A stretch of 43,103 nucleotides of DNA from Nocardioides sp. (GTDB lineage: Bacteria > Actinomycetota > Actinomycetes > Propionibacteriales > Nocardioidaceae): positions 1-43,103 of the forward strand of contig NZ_JAPYPS010000017.1 of NCBI RefSeq assembly GCF_029937575.1. The letters run 5' to 3'. A model generated the notes under the pieces. That model did no database searches. It had not been told where the DNA came from and was given only the letters and a program-made list of their open reading frames with translations. Both the position numbers and the translations under genes were made by a program. Numbering within the stretch: position 1 is the stretch's first letter; each line of letters begins with the position of its first letter. Positions 6,996 to 16,571 of the stretch are shown here, piece after piece.

Positions 6996-9482
6996 TCAGC
7001 CTGTCACATCGTCGGGCACGCCGGCCCCGATGCGGACGGCCACCGGACCCGAGCAGGCGGCGATCGGCTGCGCTCCGGGGACGCCCGAGCCGTCGCGACG
7101 CCCCTGCGCCGCGGGGAGCGCCACCGGCGCCCCGCTCGAGGCGGCAGCGCGCGCGGGCGCTGCGCCCACCCAGGCGAAGACCAGGGCGTCCTCGCCCTTG
7201 AGGAAGCGGTGGCATCGCACGCCGCCGGTGGCGCGCCCCTTGGGCGGGTACTCCGCGAAGGGGGTCACCTTCACCAGCCCCGGCTCGGTGCCGGGCAGAG
7301 CCGTCGACGAACCGGAGGCCGTGACGAGCACCGAGCCCTCGGGAGCATCCGGATCGACGACGCCGAACCACGCCACCTGCTGCCCGACGCTCAGCTTGAT
7401 GCCGGCCATCCCGCCGCCGGAGCGACCTTGCGGCCGCACGACGGAGGCCGAGAAGTGCAGCAGCTGGGCGTCGGTGGACACGAAGCACAGGGTCTCGTCG
7501 CCGGTGGCCAGCTCGACGGCGCCGACGACCTCGTCGCCGTCCTTGAGGCCGATGACCTCCCACTCGTCGCGGCCGAGCACCTCGGGGTTCACCCTCTTGA
7601 CCGTGCCGTCGCGCGTGCCGAGTGCCAGGCCGGGGCCCTCGCCGCTCAGGGTGCACAGCGCCAGGGCACGCTCCTTCGGCGCCAGCGGGAGCACCTCGCT
7701 CAGCGGCAGCCCGCCGGACAGGTTGGGGTCGTTGGCCGACGGGGGGAGCGCCGGAAGGTCCAGCACCCCCAGGCGCAGCAGCCGACCGGCCGAGGTGAGC
7801 ACGCCGATCTCGCCGCGGGCGGTGGTGCGCACCACCGATGTCACGACGTCGTGGTTGGCGCGGTCGTCGCCTTGACCGACCTCGGTGCCGGTCGTGCGGG
7901 CGAGCAGCCCACTCGCCGACATCAGGGCGAAGCACGGGTCGTCGGGAACCTCGAGCGGTGCGGTCGCCGCCGTGACCGTCGTACCGGCCGACTGGAGCAG
8001 GACCGTACGACGGGGGGTGCCGTAGGTCTTGGCGACCTCGGCCAGCTCCTCGGAGACGAGCTTCTGGAGGAGCTTCTCGTCGGCGAGGATGGCGTCGAGC
8101 TCCTCGATCTCGCGGCGCAGCTGCTCCTGCTCCTTCTCCAGCTCGATCTTGCTGAACCGGGTCAGCCGGCGCAGCTGCATCTCGAGGATGTAGTCGGCCT
8201 GGGGCTGGGAGAGCTCGAAGACGGTCTGCAGGCGCTCGCGTGCGCCGGCGGCGTCGTCACTGGTGCGGATCACCTGGATGACCTCGTCGATGTCGAGCAG
8301 CGCGACGAGTAGCCCGTCGACCAGGTGGAGTCGGTCGGCCTTCTTGTTGCGCCGGAAGAGCGATCGACGCCGTACGACGTCGTAGCGGTGCTTGAGGAAG
8401 ACCTCGAGCAGCTCCTTGAGACCGAGGGTACGGGGTTGTCCGTCGACGAGCGCCACGTTGTTGATGCCGAAGGAGTCCTCGAGCGGCGTCATCTTGTAGA
8501 GCTGCTCGAGCAGCGCCTCGGGCACGAAGCCGTTCTTGACCTCGATGACCAGCTGCAGGCCCTTGTCGCGGTCGGTGAGGTCCTTGATGTCGGAGATGCC
8601 CTGGAGCTTCTTGCCCTGCACGAGGGTCTTGATCCGCTCCATCACCTTCTCGGTGCCCACGGCGTAGGGGAGCTCGGTGACGACGATCGCCTTGCGACGC
8701 CCGATGGTCTCGATCCGGGCGGTGGCACGCATCCGGAAGGAGCCGCGGCCGGTCTCGTAGGCGTCGCGGATCCCGTCGAGGCCGACGATCTTCCCACCGG
8801 TCGGCAGGTCGGGTCCGGGGATGAAGCGCATCAGGTCGTCGAGGGAGGCCCGGGGAGTCTTGATCAGGTGCCGCAGGGCGGCGATCACCTCGACGAGGTT
8901 GTGGGGTGCGCAGTTGGTCGCCATCCCGACAGCGATGCCGGTCGTGCCGTTGACCAGCAGGTGCGGGATCGCTGCCGGCAGCACGGAGGGCTCGAGCTCG
9001 CGGGAGTCGTAGTTGGGTCGGAAGTCGACGGTGTCCTCGTCGATGTCGGCCGTCATCGCGACCGCGGCCGGCGCCATCCGGCACTCGGTGTAGCGCATCG
9101 CCGCAGGGGAGTCGTCCGGTGAGCCGAAGTTGCCGTGTCCGTCGACGGTGGGCACCCGCATCGCGAACGGCTGGGTCATCCGCACCAGCGCGTCGTAGAT
9201 GGCGCTGTCGCCGTGCGGGTGCAGCCGGCCCATCACCTCACCGACGACCCGGGCGCTCTTGACGTGCCCGCGGTCGGGCCGCAGGCCCATGTCGTTCATC
9301 GTGTAGAGGATGCGCCGCTGGACCGGCTTCAGGCCGTCGCGCGCGTCGGGGAGTGCCCGGGAGTAGATGACGGAGTAGGAGTACTCCAGGAACGAGTTGC
9401 GCATCTCCTCGCCGATGTCGATGTCGAGGATGTGCTCCTCGAAGTCGTCGGGGAGCTCAGGGGGAGTGGTACGGCGTGCCAT
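6996..9482 (-). CDS. parC: DNA topoisomerase IV subunit A (ParC/GyrA family)
   Basis: An 828-residue DNA breakage-reunion subunit. The N-terminal winged-helix domain carries the quinolone-region sequence [17 protein letters not shown] and the catalytic tyrosine, Tyr131, in RYTECR. A long coiled-coil arm follows (about residues 360-480, [15 protein letters not shown]), then a C-terminal beta-pinwheel. The GyrA box is not canonical: the place of QRRGGKG is taken by a degenerate [12 protein letters not shown], which favours a decatenating ParC over a supercoiling GyrA. The ATG at 9482 gives the usual MARR start; the open frame further upstream lacks family similarity. It is divergent from the secreted protein gene at 9679 and is the first gene of the parC-lprG-MFS-carbonic anhydrase cluster. 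Confidence 0.93.
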   Translation of the reverse strand: MARRTTPPELPDDFEEHILDIDIGEEMRNSFLEYSYSVIYSRALPDARDGLKPVQRRILYTMNDMGLRPDRGHVKSARVVGEVMGRLHPHGDSAIYDALVRMTQPFAMRVPTVDGHGNFGSPDDSPAAMRYTECRMAPAAVAMTADIDEDTVDFRPNYDSRELEPSVLPAAIPHLLVNGTTGIAVGMATNCAPHNLVEVIAALRHLIKTPRASLDDLMRFIPGPDLPTGGKIVGLDGIRDAYETGRGSFRMRATARIETIGRRKAIVVTELPYAVGTEKVMERIKTLVQGKKLQGISDIKDLTDRDKGLQLVIEVKNGFVPEALLEQLYKMTPLEDSFGINNVALVDGQPRTLGLKELLEVFLKHRYDVVRRRSLFRRNKKADRLHLVDGLLVALLDIDEVIQVIRTSDDAAGARERLQTVFELSQPQADYILEMQLRRLTRFSKIELEKEQEQLRREIEELDAILADEKLLQKLVSEELAEVAKTYGTPRRTVLLQSAGTTVTAATAPLEVPDDPCFALMSASGLLARTTGTEVGQGDDRANHDVVTSVVRTTARGEIGVLTSAGRLLRLGVLDLPALPPSANDPNLSGGLPLSEVLPLAPKERALALCTLSGEGPGLALGTRDGTVKRVNPEVLGRDEWEVIGLKDGDEVVGAVELATGDETLCFVSTDAQLLHFSASVVRPQGRSGGGMAGIKLSVGQQVAWFGVVDPDAPEGSVLVTASGSSTALPGTEPGLVKVTPFAEYPPKGRATGGVRCHRFLKGEDALVFAWVGAAPARAAASSGAPVALPAAQGRRDGSGVPGAQPIAACSGPVAVRIGAGVPDDVTG

Positions 9483-9678
9483 GGAGTCATTCTCACGGTT
9501 GCGGAGGGCAGATGTGCGCCGGGCACGCCGTCGTCGACACCTGTCGTGAAGCAGCACAGAATGCGGGCGAGTGCAACACCCTAGGAGGTGATAGTCACAA
9601 CGAGCCATAGCCGACGACCGATCGGACCTGGAAATGTCGGGGCGTTGTTCCGCAGTCACCCCCAACCCAGGAGATCTC

Positions 9679-10371
9679 GTGTTCCAGTCCAAGAAGCTAT
9701 CGGGAGCCGCGCTCGTCGTCGCGCTGCTCGCACTCGTCATGTCGCTCGGCGGGACGTCCTACGCGGCCAAGCTGATCACCGGCAAGGACATCAAGAACGG
9801 CTCGGTCACCAACAAGGACGTCAAGAAGTCGACCCTGACCGGCAAGCAGATCAAGAACGGCTCGATCAAGTCGGCCGACCTGGCCTCCGGTGTGGGCGAG
9901 ACCCAGCTGGTCTACAAGAAGCTCACCCCGACGTCGGGTGCGAGCTACGACGCCGCTCGCGGCAACGCCCCCGAGGTCGTGATGTTCAGCGAGGGCCCGC
10001 TGTCGGTCGTCGCCAAGTGCTTCACCGACGAGAGCGGTCCCACCACCTACTCGGTCACCTACATCAAGTCGTCGACCAACGGGTCGGTCTTCGACAGCGA
10101 CTACAGCAACCTGGAGGGTGGATCCTTCGAGGACTTCCTCAACACCGGCACCGACGAGGACGACCGTGAGATGTGGGACGCCTCGGCCAGCGACGACGAC
10201 TCGGAGTTCTACGGCAACCACAGCACCGAGTTCACCGCGGTGGCCGCTGACGGGACTGCCATCGCAGGGTTCGTGAGCAACGGCGCGAAGCGCGGCACCT
10301 TGCTCGGTGGCAACGGTGCCTACGGGCCGGGCAACGCCTGCCTGGCCACCGCTCAGGTCTGGAGCAACTGA
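9679..10371 (+). CDS. Secreted protein with KNGS repeats (GGTSYAA type)
   Basis: A 230-residue exported protein. The signal peptide has basic FQSKK, then a hydrophobic core, ending LGGTSYA-A at about residue 26. It is followed by a short degenerate repeat in which the unit KDIKNGS/KDVKKST/KQIKNGS recurs three times (residues 31-53). The rest is a Ser/Asp/Gly-rich beta-type domain with only two cysteines. The GGTSYAA signal and GxxIKNGS repeats recur in large families of secreted proteins in Nocardioides-like and Thermoleophilia genomes, but I know no established function. The start is GTG with an AGGAG ribosome binding site 5 nt upstream. The 196-bp gap to divergent parC carries no other gene. 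Confidence 0.8.
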   Translation: MFQSKKLSGAALVVALLALVMSLGGTSYAAKLITGKDIKNGSVTNKDVKKSTLTGKQIKNGSIKSADLASGVGETQLVYKKLTPTSGASYDAARGNAPEVVMFSEGPLSVVAKCFTDESGPTTYSVTYIKSSTNGSVFDSDYSNLEGGSFEDFLNTGTDEDDREMWDASASDDDSEFYGNHSTEFTAVAADGTAIAGFVSNGAKRGTLLGGNGAYGPGNACLATAQVWSN

Positions 10372-10408
10372 GTCCGGACCGCAGCAGGCGTATCGACTGA
10401 CCGGCGGT

Positions 10409-10434
10409 GCGCCGCGGGCCTCGGCCCGTGGCGC
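10409..10434 (+). terminator. Hairpin after the secreted-protein gene
   Basis: Twelve base pairs (one G-U) close on a TC apex, 37 bp beyond the stop codon. There is no U-tract. It separates the secreted-protein gene from the promoter of the next gene and is a plausible U-less terminator. Confidence 0.5.
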
Positions 10435-10456
10435 GTCGCCTGTCGTCGCTCAACGG

Positions 10457-10462
10457 TAGGCT
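10457..10462 (+). promoter_or_regulatory. -10 box for leaderless transcript of the Pat-like gene
   Basis: TAGGCT ends 7 nt before the GTG at 10470, so transcription would start at or next to the start codon. No ribosome binding site is seen upstream, consistent with a leaderless mRNA. No clear -35 box. Confidence 0.45.
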
Positions 10463-10469
10463 CTGCAGC

Positions 10470-13199
10470 GTGACCACGGACCCCCACAGCGTGGCCGGCG
10501 TGGCCGATCTGGCCGACAACGCCTCGGCCCCCCGCCACTGGGAGGCCGACGTCCTGCTCCGTGACGGGCGCACGGCCCACATCCGGCCGATCGTGGCGGC
10601 CGACGCCGACCTGCTGGTGCAGTTCTACTCGCGGGTCTCGGACCGCTCGAAGTACTACCGCTTCTTCAGCCCGATGCCCAACCTCTCCGAGCGAGACGTG
10701 AAGCGGTTCACCGTGGTCGATCACGACCACCGCGTCGCCCTGGTGATGGTCCTGCAGGGTCAGATGATCGCCGTGGGCCGCTACGACGTCATCGGGGACG
10801 GCGAGGCCGAGGTCGCCTTCCTGGTCGAGGACCAGCACCACGGCCGAGGCATCGCCCAGCTCCTGCTCGAGCACCTCGCCCAGGCGGCCCGCGAGCGGGG
10901 CATCGAGCGCTTCATCGCCGAGGTGCTGCCCGACAACCAGGCCATGATTCACACCTTCCGTGACGCGGGCTACCGCGTCGCGAGCGGCTACGAGGACGGC
11001 GTCCTGAGCCTGGAGTTCTCGATCGACCCCACGGACACCTCGATCGGGGTGATGCGCGGGCGCGAGCACCGCGCCGAGGCAGCCTCCATCGAACGGTTCT
11101 TCAACCCGCGCTCGATCGCGGTGATCGGCGCCAGCCGCCGCCAGGACACCATCGGGCAGGTGCTGGTCCGCAACCTGGTCAGCAACGACTTCACCGGACG
11201 GATCTACGCGGTCAACCCGAGCGCGCCGGCCGTGTCCGGCCTGCCGTCGTACAAGAGCGTCACCGACATCCCCGACGACGTCGACGTCGCGATCGTCGCG
11301 GTGCCGGCCGAGGCGGTCAACGACGTCGTCCTGGACTGTGCGGCCAAGGGCGTGCACGGGATGATCGTGATCTCCTCGGGCTTCGCTGAGGTCGGCGAGG
11401 AGGGCCGCAAGCGACAGCGCCACCTGGTCGGGCTGTCCCGGTCCTACGGGTTGCGCCTGATCGGACCCAACTGCCTCGGCGTCATCAACACCGACCCGAC
11501 CGTCTCGGTCAACGCGTCGTTGTCCTCGGTGATGCCGCCCCGCGGCCGCGCCGGCTTCTTCTGCCAGTCGGGTGCACTCGGCTCGGCGATCCTGGAGAAG
11601 GTGCAGAACCGTGGCCTCGGCCTGACCACCTTCGTCAGCGCCGGCAACCGTGCCGACGTCTCCGGCAACGACCTCCTGCAGTACTGGGAGGAGGACGACG
11701 CGACCGAGGTCGTGCTGCTCTACCTCGAGTCCATCGGTAACCCGCGCAAGTTCTCCCGCATCGCGCGCCGGGTCTCGCTGCGCAAGCCGATCATCGCGGT
11801 GCGGTCGGGGCGCACCACGCAGGGTGTGCCGATGGGCCACGCCGTACGACGGATCGTGGCGCCGCCCGAGGCCCTGGACGCGATGTTCAAGCAGGCAGGC
11901 ATCATCCAGGTCGACACCCTCGAGGAGATGTTCGACGTCGCGCAGCTGCTGGCGCACCAGCCGCTGCCGCGTGGACGACGCGTCGCCATCGTCGGCAACT
12001 CCGACGCCCTCGGCCTGCTGGCCGCCGACGCCGCGGCGGCCGTGGGTCTGCTCGTCGCTCGGACGGTGACGCTCAGCGCCGAGCCGAGCGCCGAGGACTT
12101 CGAGGACGCCCTCGACGACGCCATCGACGACCCCGAGGTCGACGCGGTGGTCGCGGTCTACATCCCGCCGCTCAACGTCTCCGGCGAGGACGTCGCCAAC
12201 GTGCTCGCCGCGGTCGGCGAGCAGTCCGACAAGCCGCTCGTCTCCTCGTTCCTGGGCGCCGAGGGCGTGCCCGAGCTGCTGCGGGTGCCCGACGTCGCCG
12301 GCTCCGACGCGGGTCGCGGCTCGGTGCCGTCCTACCCGGCGGTCGAGGCGGCCGTGCGGGCCATGGCCCGCGTCGTGGACTACGCCGTCTGGCTGCGCAC
12401 CCCCGACGGGCCGTCGTCCGACCCAGGTGACGTCGACGCGTTCTCGGCCAAGCGGATCCTCAACGAAGCACTGGCTGCCCACCCCGAGGGTGCGCAGCTC
12501 AGCCGGGACGAGGTCGCTGCGCTCCTGGAGACCTACGGCATCTCCGTGTGGGAGTCCGTCGCCGTGGCCAGCGTGAAGGAGGCCCAGGCCGCGGGTCGAC
12601 GTCTGGGCTGGGACGTCGTGCTCAAGGCCACGGCCGAAGGGTTGCGCGAGCGCCCCGACCTGGCCCACGTCTGGCGCAACATCGACACCGCAGCCGAGAT
12701 GCGCACGGCCTGGGACTCTCTCACGGACCTGGTCAAGGACGCCTCGCTGGCCGACTTCGTCGTCCAGAAGAACGCTGCCGCGGGGGTTCCGGTGGCGATC
12801 AAGTCCATGGAGGACCCGCTCTTCGGGCCGGTCGTGTCCTTCGGGATCTCCGGTCCGATCATCGACCTGCTGGCCGACCGGTCCTACCGGATCCCGCCGC
12901 TGGGGGAGCGTGACGTCTCGACCATGGTGCGCGAAGTGAAGAGCTCGCCGATCCTGTTCGGCTACCGGGGGGCCGAGCCGATCAACGTGGCCGCGGTCGA
13001 GCATCTCATCAGCCGGGTCGCGCAGATGCAGAACGACCTGCCGCAGCTCAGCGCGCTCGAGCTCTCCCTGGTGCTGGCCGGGGTCGAGGAGGCCACCGTG
13101 CTCACGGCCTCCGCGAGGGTCGCGCCGGTCGCCGACCCGCGCTCCGACCACTTCGTGCGCCGCCTGCCGGACCACCCCGGGGACACCATTCCCGAGTAG
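10470..13199 (+). CDS. Pat-type GNAT/acyl-CoA synthetase (NDP-forming) fusion
   Basis: A 909-residue fusion of an N-terminal GNAT acetyltransferase (about residues 20-190; acetyl-CoA loop HGRGIAQLL) with an NDP-forming acyl-CoA synthetase module: CoA-binding Rossmann domain (FFNPRSIAVIGASRR, near 205), flavodoxin-like domain, and C-terminal ATP-grasp domain (from about 660). Such proteins are lysine acetyltransferases (Pat/PatZ type) that acetylate metabolic enzymes such as acetyl-CoA synthetase; GNAT-first order is the actinobacterial form. The phospho-histidine segment, usually SHTGALAG, is degenerate here (GHAVRRIV, His457), suggesting the synthetase part senses ligand rather than catalyses. 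The GTG start is chosen because a -10 box lies 7 nt upstream; the open frame extends 21 codons further. Confidence 0.88.
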   Translation: MTTDPHSVAGVADLADNASAPRHWEADVLLRDGRTAHIRPIVAADADLLVQFYSRVSDRSKYYRFFSPMPNLSERDVKRFTVVDHDHRVALVMVLQGQMIAVGRYDVIGDGEAEVAFLVEDQHHGRGIAQLLLEHLAQAARERGIERFIAEVLPDNQAMIHTFRDAGYRVASGYEDGVLSLEFSIDPTDTSIGVMRGREHRAEAASIERFFNPRSIAVIGASRRQDTIGQVLVRNLVSNDFTGRIYAVNPSAPAVSGLPSYKSVTDIPDDVDVAIVAVPAEAVNDVVLDCAAKGVHGMIVISSGFAEVGEEGRKRQRHLVGLSRSYGLRLIGPNCLGVINTDPTVSVNASLSSVMPPRGRAGFFCQSGALGSAILEKVQNRGLGLTTFVSAGNRADVSGNDLLQYWEEDDATEVVLLYLESIGNPRKFSRIARRVSLRKPIIAVRSGRTTQGVPMGHAVRRIVAPPEALDAMFKQAGIIQVDTLEEMFDVAQLLAHQPLPRGRRVAIVGNSDALGLLAADAAAAVGLLVARTVTLSAEPSAEDFEDALDDAIDDPEVDAVVAVYIPPLNVSGEDVANVLAAVGEQSDKPLVSSFLGAEGVPELLRVPDVAGSDAGRGSVPSYPAVEAAVRAMARVVDYAVWLRTPDGPSSDPGDVDAFSAKRILNEALAAHPEGAQLSRDEVAALLETYGISVWESVAVASVKEAQAAGRRLGWDVVLKATAEGLRERPDLAHVWRNIDTAAEMRTAWDSLTDLVKDASLADFVVQKNAAAGVPVAIKSMEDPLFGPVVSFGISGPIIDLLADRSYRIPPLGERDVSTMVREVKSSPILFGYRGAEPINVAAVEHLISRVAQMQNDLPQLSALELSLVLAGVEEATVLTASARVAPVADPRSDHFVRRLPDHPGDTIPE

Positions 13200-13238
13200 T
13201 AGTGGCGCCCTGCGTCATCCAGCTGAGACCATCCTCTC

Positions 13239-13868
13239 GTGCCCACATCGAGCCAGTGGATCGCCTTCCTGGTGGCCTCCATCCTCTTCATCCAGGTCCC
13301 CGGGCCGAGCCTGCTCTTCATGCTCGGTCGCGCCCTGACGGTCAGCCGTCGCGAGGCCCTCATCTCGGTGCTCGGCAACGCCCTCGGCCTGATGGTCCAG
13401 GTCGTGCTGGTCGCTGTCGGCCTCGGCGCCGTGGTCGCGGCGAGCGCCACGGCGTACACCGTCCTGAAGGTGGTCGGGGCCGCCTACATCGTCTGGCTGG
13501 GGCTCAAGGCGATCCGGCACCGCGGTGATGCGCGTCGGGCGTTGCTGGAGGGAGCACGGGTGCCGACCCGGCGCGGGCAGGCGCTCACGACAGGTCTCGT
13601 AGTCGGGCTGACCAACCCGAAGACCATCGTCTTCTTCGTCGCCTTCCTGCCCCAGTTCACCTCCGACGCCGGACCCGCCGGGGCTCAGATCGCTCTCCTG
13701 GGCCTGGTCTTCGCGGTCCTCGCCGTGCTCTCCGACAGCACGTGGGCCGTGCTCGCCGGCGCGGCCAAGCAGTGGTTCGCGCGCAAGCCCGCCCGCCTCG
13801 ACGCCCTGGGGGCGGCCGGCGGGACGATGATGATCGGCCTGGGTGTGACCCTGGTGGCGACCGAGTAG
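13239..13868 (+). CDS. LysE/RhtB-family amino-acid exporter
   Basis: A 209-residue membrane protein with about six hydrophobic segments. The family signature PGPSLLFMLGRAL lies near residues 21-33, and GLTNPKTIVFFVAFLPQF near 123-140. LysE/RhtB proteins export amino acids such as lysine, arginine, homoserine or threonine; the substrate here is unknown. The GTG start has no ribosome binding site and lies 6 nt after GACCAT, a weak -10-like hexamer, so it may be leaderless. It is 39 bp downstream of the Pat-like gene. Confidence 0.88.
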   Translation: MPTSSQWIAFLVASILFIQVPGPSLLFMLGRALTVSRREALISVLGNALGLMVQVVLVAVGLGAVVAASATAYTVLKVVGAAYIVWLGLKAIRHRGDARRALLEGARVPTRRGQALTTGLVVGLTNPKTIVFFVAFLPQFTSDAGPAGAQIALLGLVFAVLAVLSDSTWAVLAGAAKQWFARKPARLDALGAAGGTMMIGLGVTLVATE

Positions 13869-13903
13869 CCGGGCGCCCGTGGCACCCGTGACACACTGAC
13901 GCC

Positions 13904-14485
13904 GTGCGCCGCCCCCTCGACGATCTCGACCACGCTCGTGACCTCCGCAAGGCCATCGACCGCACGGGCTACTACCCCGAGGTGGTCGGCGACGCCGTCG
14001 ACGGGGCCGTGGCCGGTGAAGCCGTCCGAGCCTTCTTCGTGCACCACGAGCCGACGTTCGAGCGCGACGAGGTGCGCCGTCACCTCAGTGTCATCGTGCT
14101 CACCCCGAGCCGCCTGATCCTGGCGCACACCGACGAGCATGCGGGCGACGACCTGTTGCCCGAGCCCTACACCTCGACCTCCACCGAGGCGGTCAGCCTG
14201 ACCGCGGTGAAGTCGGTCGTGGTCACGCGGATGACCGCCAACCCGACGGCAGGTCCGCAGCCGCCCGCCGAGGCCGTGATGACCATCGGCTGGGGCGGCG
14301 TCAGCCGTCTCGACCTGGAGCCCGCGGGCTGCAGCGACCCGCAGTGCGATGCCGACCACGGGTACGCCGGGGTCCTGGCCTCGGACGACTTCTCGCTGCG
14401 GGTCTCCGCGGCGGCAGACGGTCGCGACGCCGTGGGTGGACTGCTCGGGTTCGCGGCTGCGCTCTCGGCCAGCACGCAGCACTGA
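13904..14485 (+). CDS. DUF5998-like protein
   Basis: A 193-residue soluble protein with no signal peptide. It begins RRPLDDLDHARDLRKAIDRTGYYPEVV and contains a central beta-rich part (SVIVLTPSRLILAHTDEH) and CSDPQCDADHGY (two cysteines four residues apart plus Asp/His) near residues 145-155, a possible metal site. I recognise it as the actinobacterial DUF5998 type; function unknown. The GTG start sits 6 nt after a CACACT -10-like hexamer. Its stop codon abuts the start of the next gene, so it is coupled to the phosphodiesterase and may act in the same process. Confidence 0.78.
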   Translation: MRRPLDDLDHARDLRKAIDRTGYYPEVVGDAVDGAVAGEAVRAFFVHHEPTFERDEVRRHLSVIVLTPSRLILAHTDEHAGDDLLPEPYTSTSTEAVSLTAVKSVVVTRMTANPTAGPQPPAEAVMTIGWGGVSRLDLEPAGCSDPQCDADHGYAGVLASDDFSLRVSAAADGRDAVGGLLGFAAALSASTQH

Positions 14486-15634
14486 GTGGTGAGCGAGCAC
14501 CCGATGGCGACCACTCCCGAGGCCTTCGTCGAGCCTGCCTACGGGCGCAGGTCCCTCGCGGACGTCATGCCGGCGGTCGCCGCGGCACTGGGGTCACCGC
14601 TGGCCCGCACGCCGACCGGTCTCACTCTGCCGGACGCGCCGTCGTACGTCGTGTTCCTCGTCGACGGACTCGGAGCGCGCCTGCTCGAGCGCTACGCCCA
14701 CGCGGCGCCGTACCTCTCGTCGTTGCTGGTCGACAGCGAGCCGGGCACAGCCGGGGTGCCGTCCACGACGGCGACCAGCCTCACGTCCTTCGGCACCGGT
14801 CTCGGTCCCGGTGCGCACGGCCTGGTCGGCTTCACCGCCCGGGTGCCCGGCACCGACGCGCTGCTCAACCATCTCTGGTGGGACCAGAAGGTCGACCCGC
14901 TGGAGTGGCAGCCACACCCCACGTCGTTCGCGACGATGATGTCGGCAGGCGTCGACGTCACGGTCGTCAACAAGCGTGAGTTCCGCGACTCCGGCCTCAC
15001 CGTCGCCTCGTCCCGGGGCGCGTCGTTCGTCGGTGCGGACAAGGTCGGCGAACGGATCGCCGCTGCGGTCTCCTCCTCGTCCGCGCGCCCCTCGATGACC
15101 TACCTCTACGACAGTGACCTCGACTGGACCGGGCACCGCTGGGGAGTCTCGTCCAGCCAGTGGTTGCAGCAGCTGGCGATGGTCGACGCCGAGGCCGAGC
15201 AGCTGCGCGAGACGCTTCCTGCCGACGTCCGCCTCGTCGTGGTCGCCGACCACGGCATGGTCGACTCACCGGCGGCGAGCCGCACCGACGTCGACACCGA
15301 GACGCACCTGCTCGACGGCGTCGCGCTCCTGGGTGGCGAGGCGCGGTTCCGTCACCTGTACTGCCGCAGCGGTGCCGTCGACGACGTCATCGCCACCTGG
15401 CGGGAGTCGTTGGCCGACAACGCCGACGTCCTGACCCGCGCCGAGGCGATCGCGCGCGGGTGGTTCGGGCCGGTCGACGCGCGCGTGCTGCCGCGCCTGG
15501 GCGACGTGGTGGTCGCGTGCCGTGGCGAGCACGGCGTCTTCGCGAGCGAGAAGTTCGACTACGAGACGACCCTCGTGGGCCTGCACGGCAGCCTGACGGC
15601 AGACGAGATGCTGATCCCCGTCCTGGTGGACTGA
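14486..15634 (+). CDS. Phosphodiesterase, alkaline phosphatase superfamily
   Basis: A 382-residue enzyme of the nucleotide pyrophosphatase/phosphodiesterase branch of the alkaline phosphatase superfamily. The two-metal active site is traceable: VDGLG (first Asp), PSTTATS (nucleophilic Thr), YDSDLDWTGHRWG (Asp and His), ADHGM (Asp-His) and GLHGS (final His). There is no signal peptide or transmembrane segment, so it should act in the cytoplasm. The substrate is unknown; nucleotides or phosphodiesters are likely for the family. The start is ambiguous: GTG at 14486 (used), GTG at 14489 or ATG at 14504. It follows the DUF5998-like gene with no gap. Confidence 0.85.
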   Translation: MVSEHPMATTPEAFVEPAYGRRSLADVMPAVAAALGSPLARTPTGLTLPDAPSYVVFLVDGLGARLLERYAHAAPYLSSLLVDSEPGTAGVPSTTATSLTSFGTGLGPGAHGLVGFTARVPGTDALLNHLWWDQKVDPLEWQPHPTSFATMMSAGVDVTVVNKREFRDSGLTVASSRGASFVGADKVGERIAAAVSSSSARPSMTYLYDSDLDWTGHRWGVSSSQWLQQLAMVDAEAEQLRETLPADVRLVVVADHGMVDSPAASRTDVDTETHLLDGVALLGGEARFRHLYCRSGAVDDVIATWRESLADNADVLTRAEAIARGWFGPVDARVLPRLGDVVVACRGEHGVFASEKFDYETTLVGLHGSLTADEMLIPVLVD

Positions 15635-15853
15635 TCTCGCGCCGCGACCGGGCTGCGGACGTCGTCTTCCGCTACTGGACCACCGTGCGCGGCTCGCCGC
15701 CGCTCAGGCCGGTGCCGGGGATGCGGCAGGTGCCACCACGCACCGCGCCACCGTCGTACGCCGTGTGGCGTGAGTCGCAGCGAACCCAAGGGAGGTCGCC
15801 GACCACCCGCACCCTCGCCTCCGCCGAGCGTGGACAGGTGAGATGATCCCGCG

Positions 15854-16516
15854 GTGGCCGAGCTGACCTTCTGGACCGGGACCATGGACGCCGGTAAGTC
15901 CACCTTGGCCCTGCAGACCAACCACAACCACGCGGCCCGGGGCCGGCTGGGTCGGATCTTCACGTCCCAGGACAGGGCTGGTGCTGCCCGCATCTCCTCA
16001 CGGCTGGGGCTCACCCATGACGCGCTCGAGGTGTCCCCCGACTTCGACTTCTGGCGCTACGTCGTCGACGCGCTGACCCGGGGCGCCCGGATCGACTACC
16101 TGGTCTGCGACGAGGCACAGTTCTACTCGCCGGCCCAGATCGACGCCTTGGCCAAGATCGTCGACGAGCTACAGATCGACGTCTTCTGCTTCGGCATCCT
16201 CACCGACTTCCGCACCCGGCTCTTCCCGGGGGCTGCGCGGCTGGTCGAGCTCGCTGACCGCACCGAGGTGCTCCAGGTCGAGGCGTTGTGCTGGTGCGGG
16301 AAGCGGGCCACCCACAACGCCCGGACCGAGGACGGCGTGATGGTGACCGAGGGCGAGGTGGTCGTGGTCGGCGACGTCGAGGACCAGGCGAGCCCGCAGG
16401 GCCCGCCCGCCGAGGTTGCCTACGAGGTCCTGTGTCGCCAGCACCACCGGCGCACCCTCACCGCCGCGCGTGCTCGAGCGGTGTCGATGGCGGCCGATCC
16501 GCTGCCCTTCGGCTGA
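15854..16516 (+). CDS. tdk: Thymidine kinase (type II)
   Basis: A 220-residue thymidine kinase, which phosphorylates thymidine in pyrimidine salvage. The P-loop GTMDAGKST is at residues 9-17, the Walker B-like DEAQF near 86-90, and the lasso-domain zinc site is formed by CWCGKRATHNAR and a C-terminal CRQHH. Length fits the family. The GTG start lacks a ribosome binding site and lies 6 nt after GATGAT (15842-15847), a -10-like hexamer, so it may be leaderless. The 219 bp before it (15635-15853) hold no gene that I can support. Confidence 0.93.
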   Translation: MAELTFWTGTMDAGKSTLALQTNHNHAARGRLGRIFTSQDRAGAARISSRLGLTHDALEVSPDFDFWRYVVDALTRGARIDYLVCDEAQFYSPAQIDALAKIVDELQIDVFCFGILTDFRTRLFPGAARLVELADRTEVLQVEALCWCGKRATHNARTEDGVMVTEGEVVVVGDVEDQASPQGPPAEVAYEVLCRQHHRRTLTAARARAVSMAADPLPFG

Positions 16517-16571
16517 GTGTCCGCGAGCGGTCGCCAGCTTGATCCCGGTGGCGCCGCGCGCAGCGCGTGCC

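Noticed and set aside
15635..15853. Short gene between the phosphodiesterase and thymidine kinase genes
   Set aside because: The only open frames run in from neighbouring genes and have no start with a ribosome binding site or recognisable sequence.
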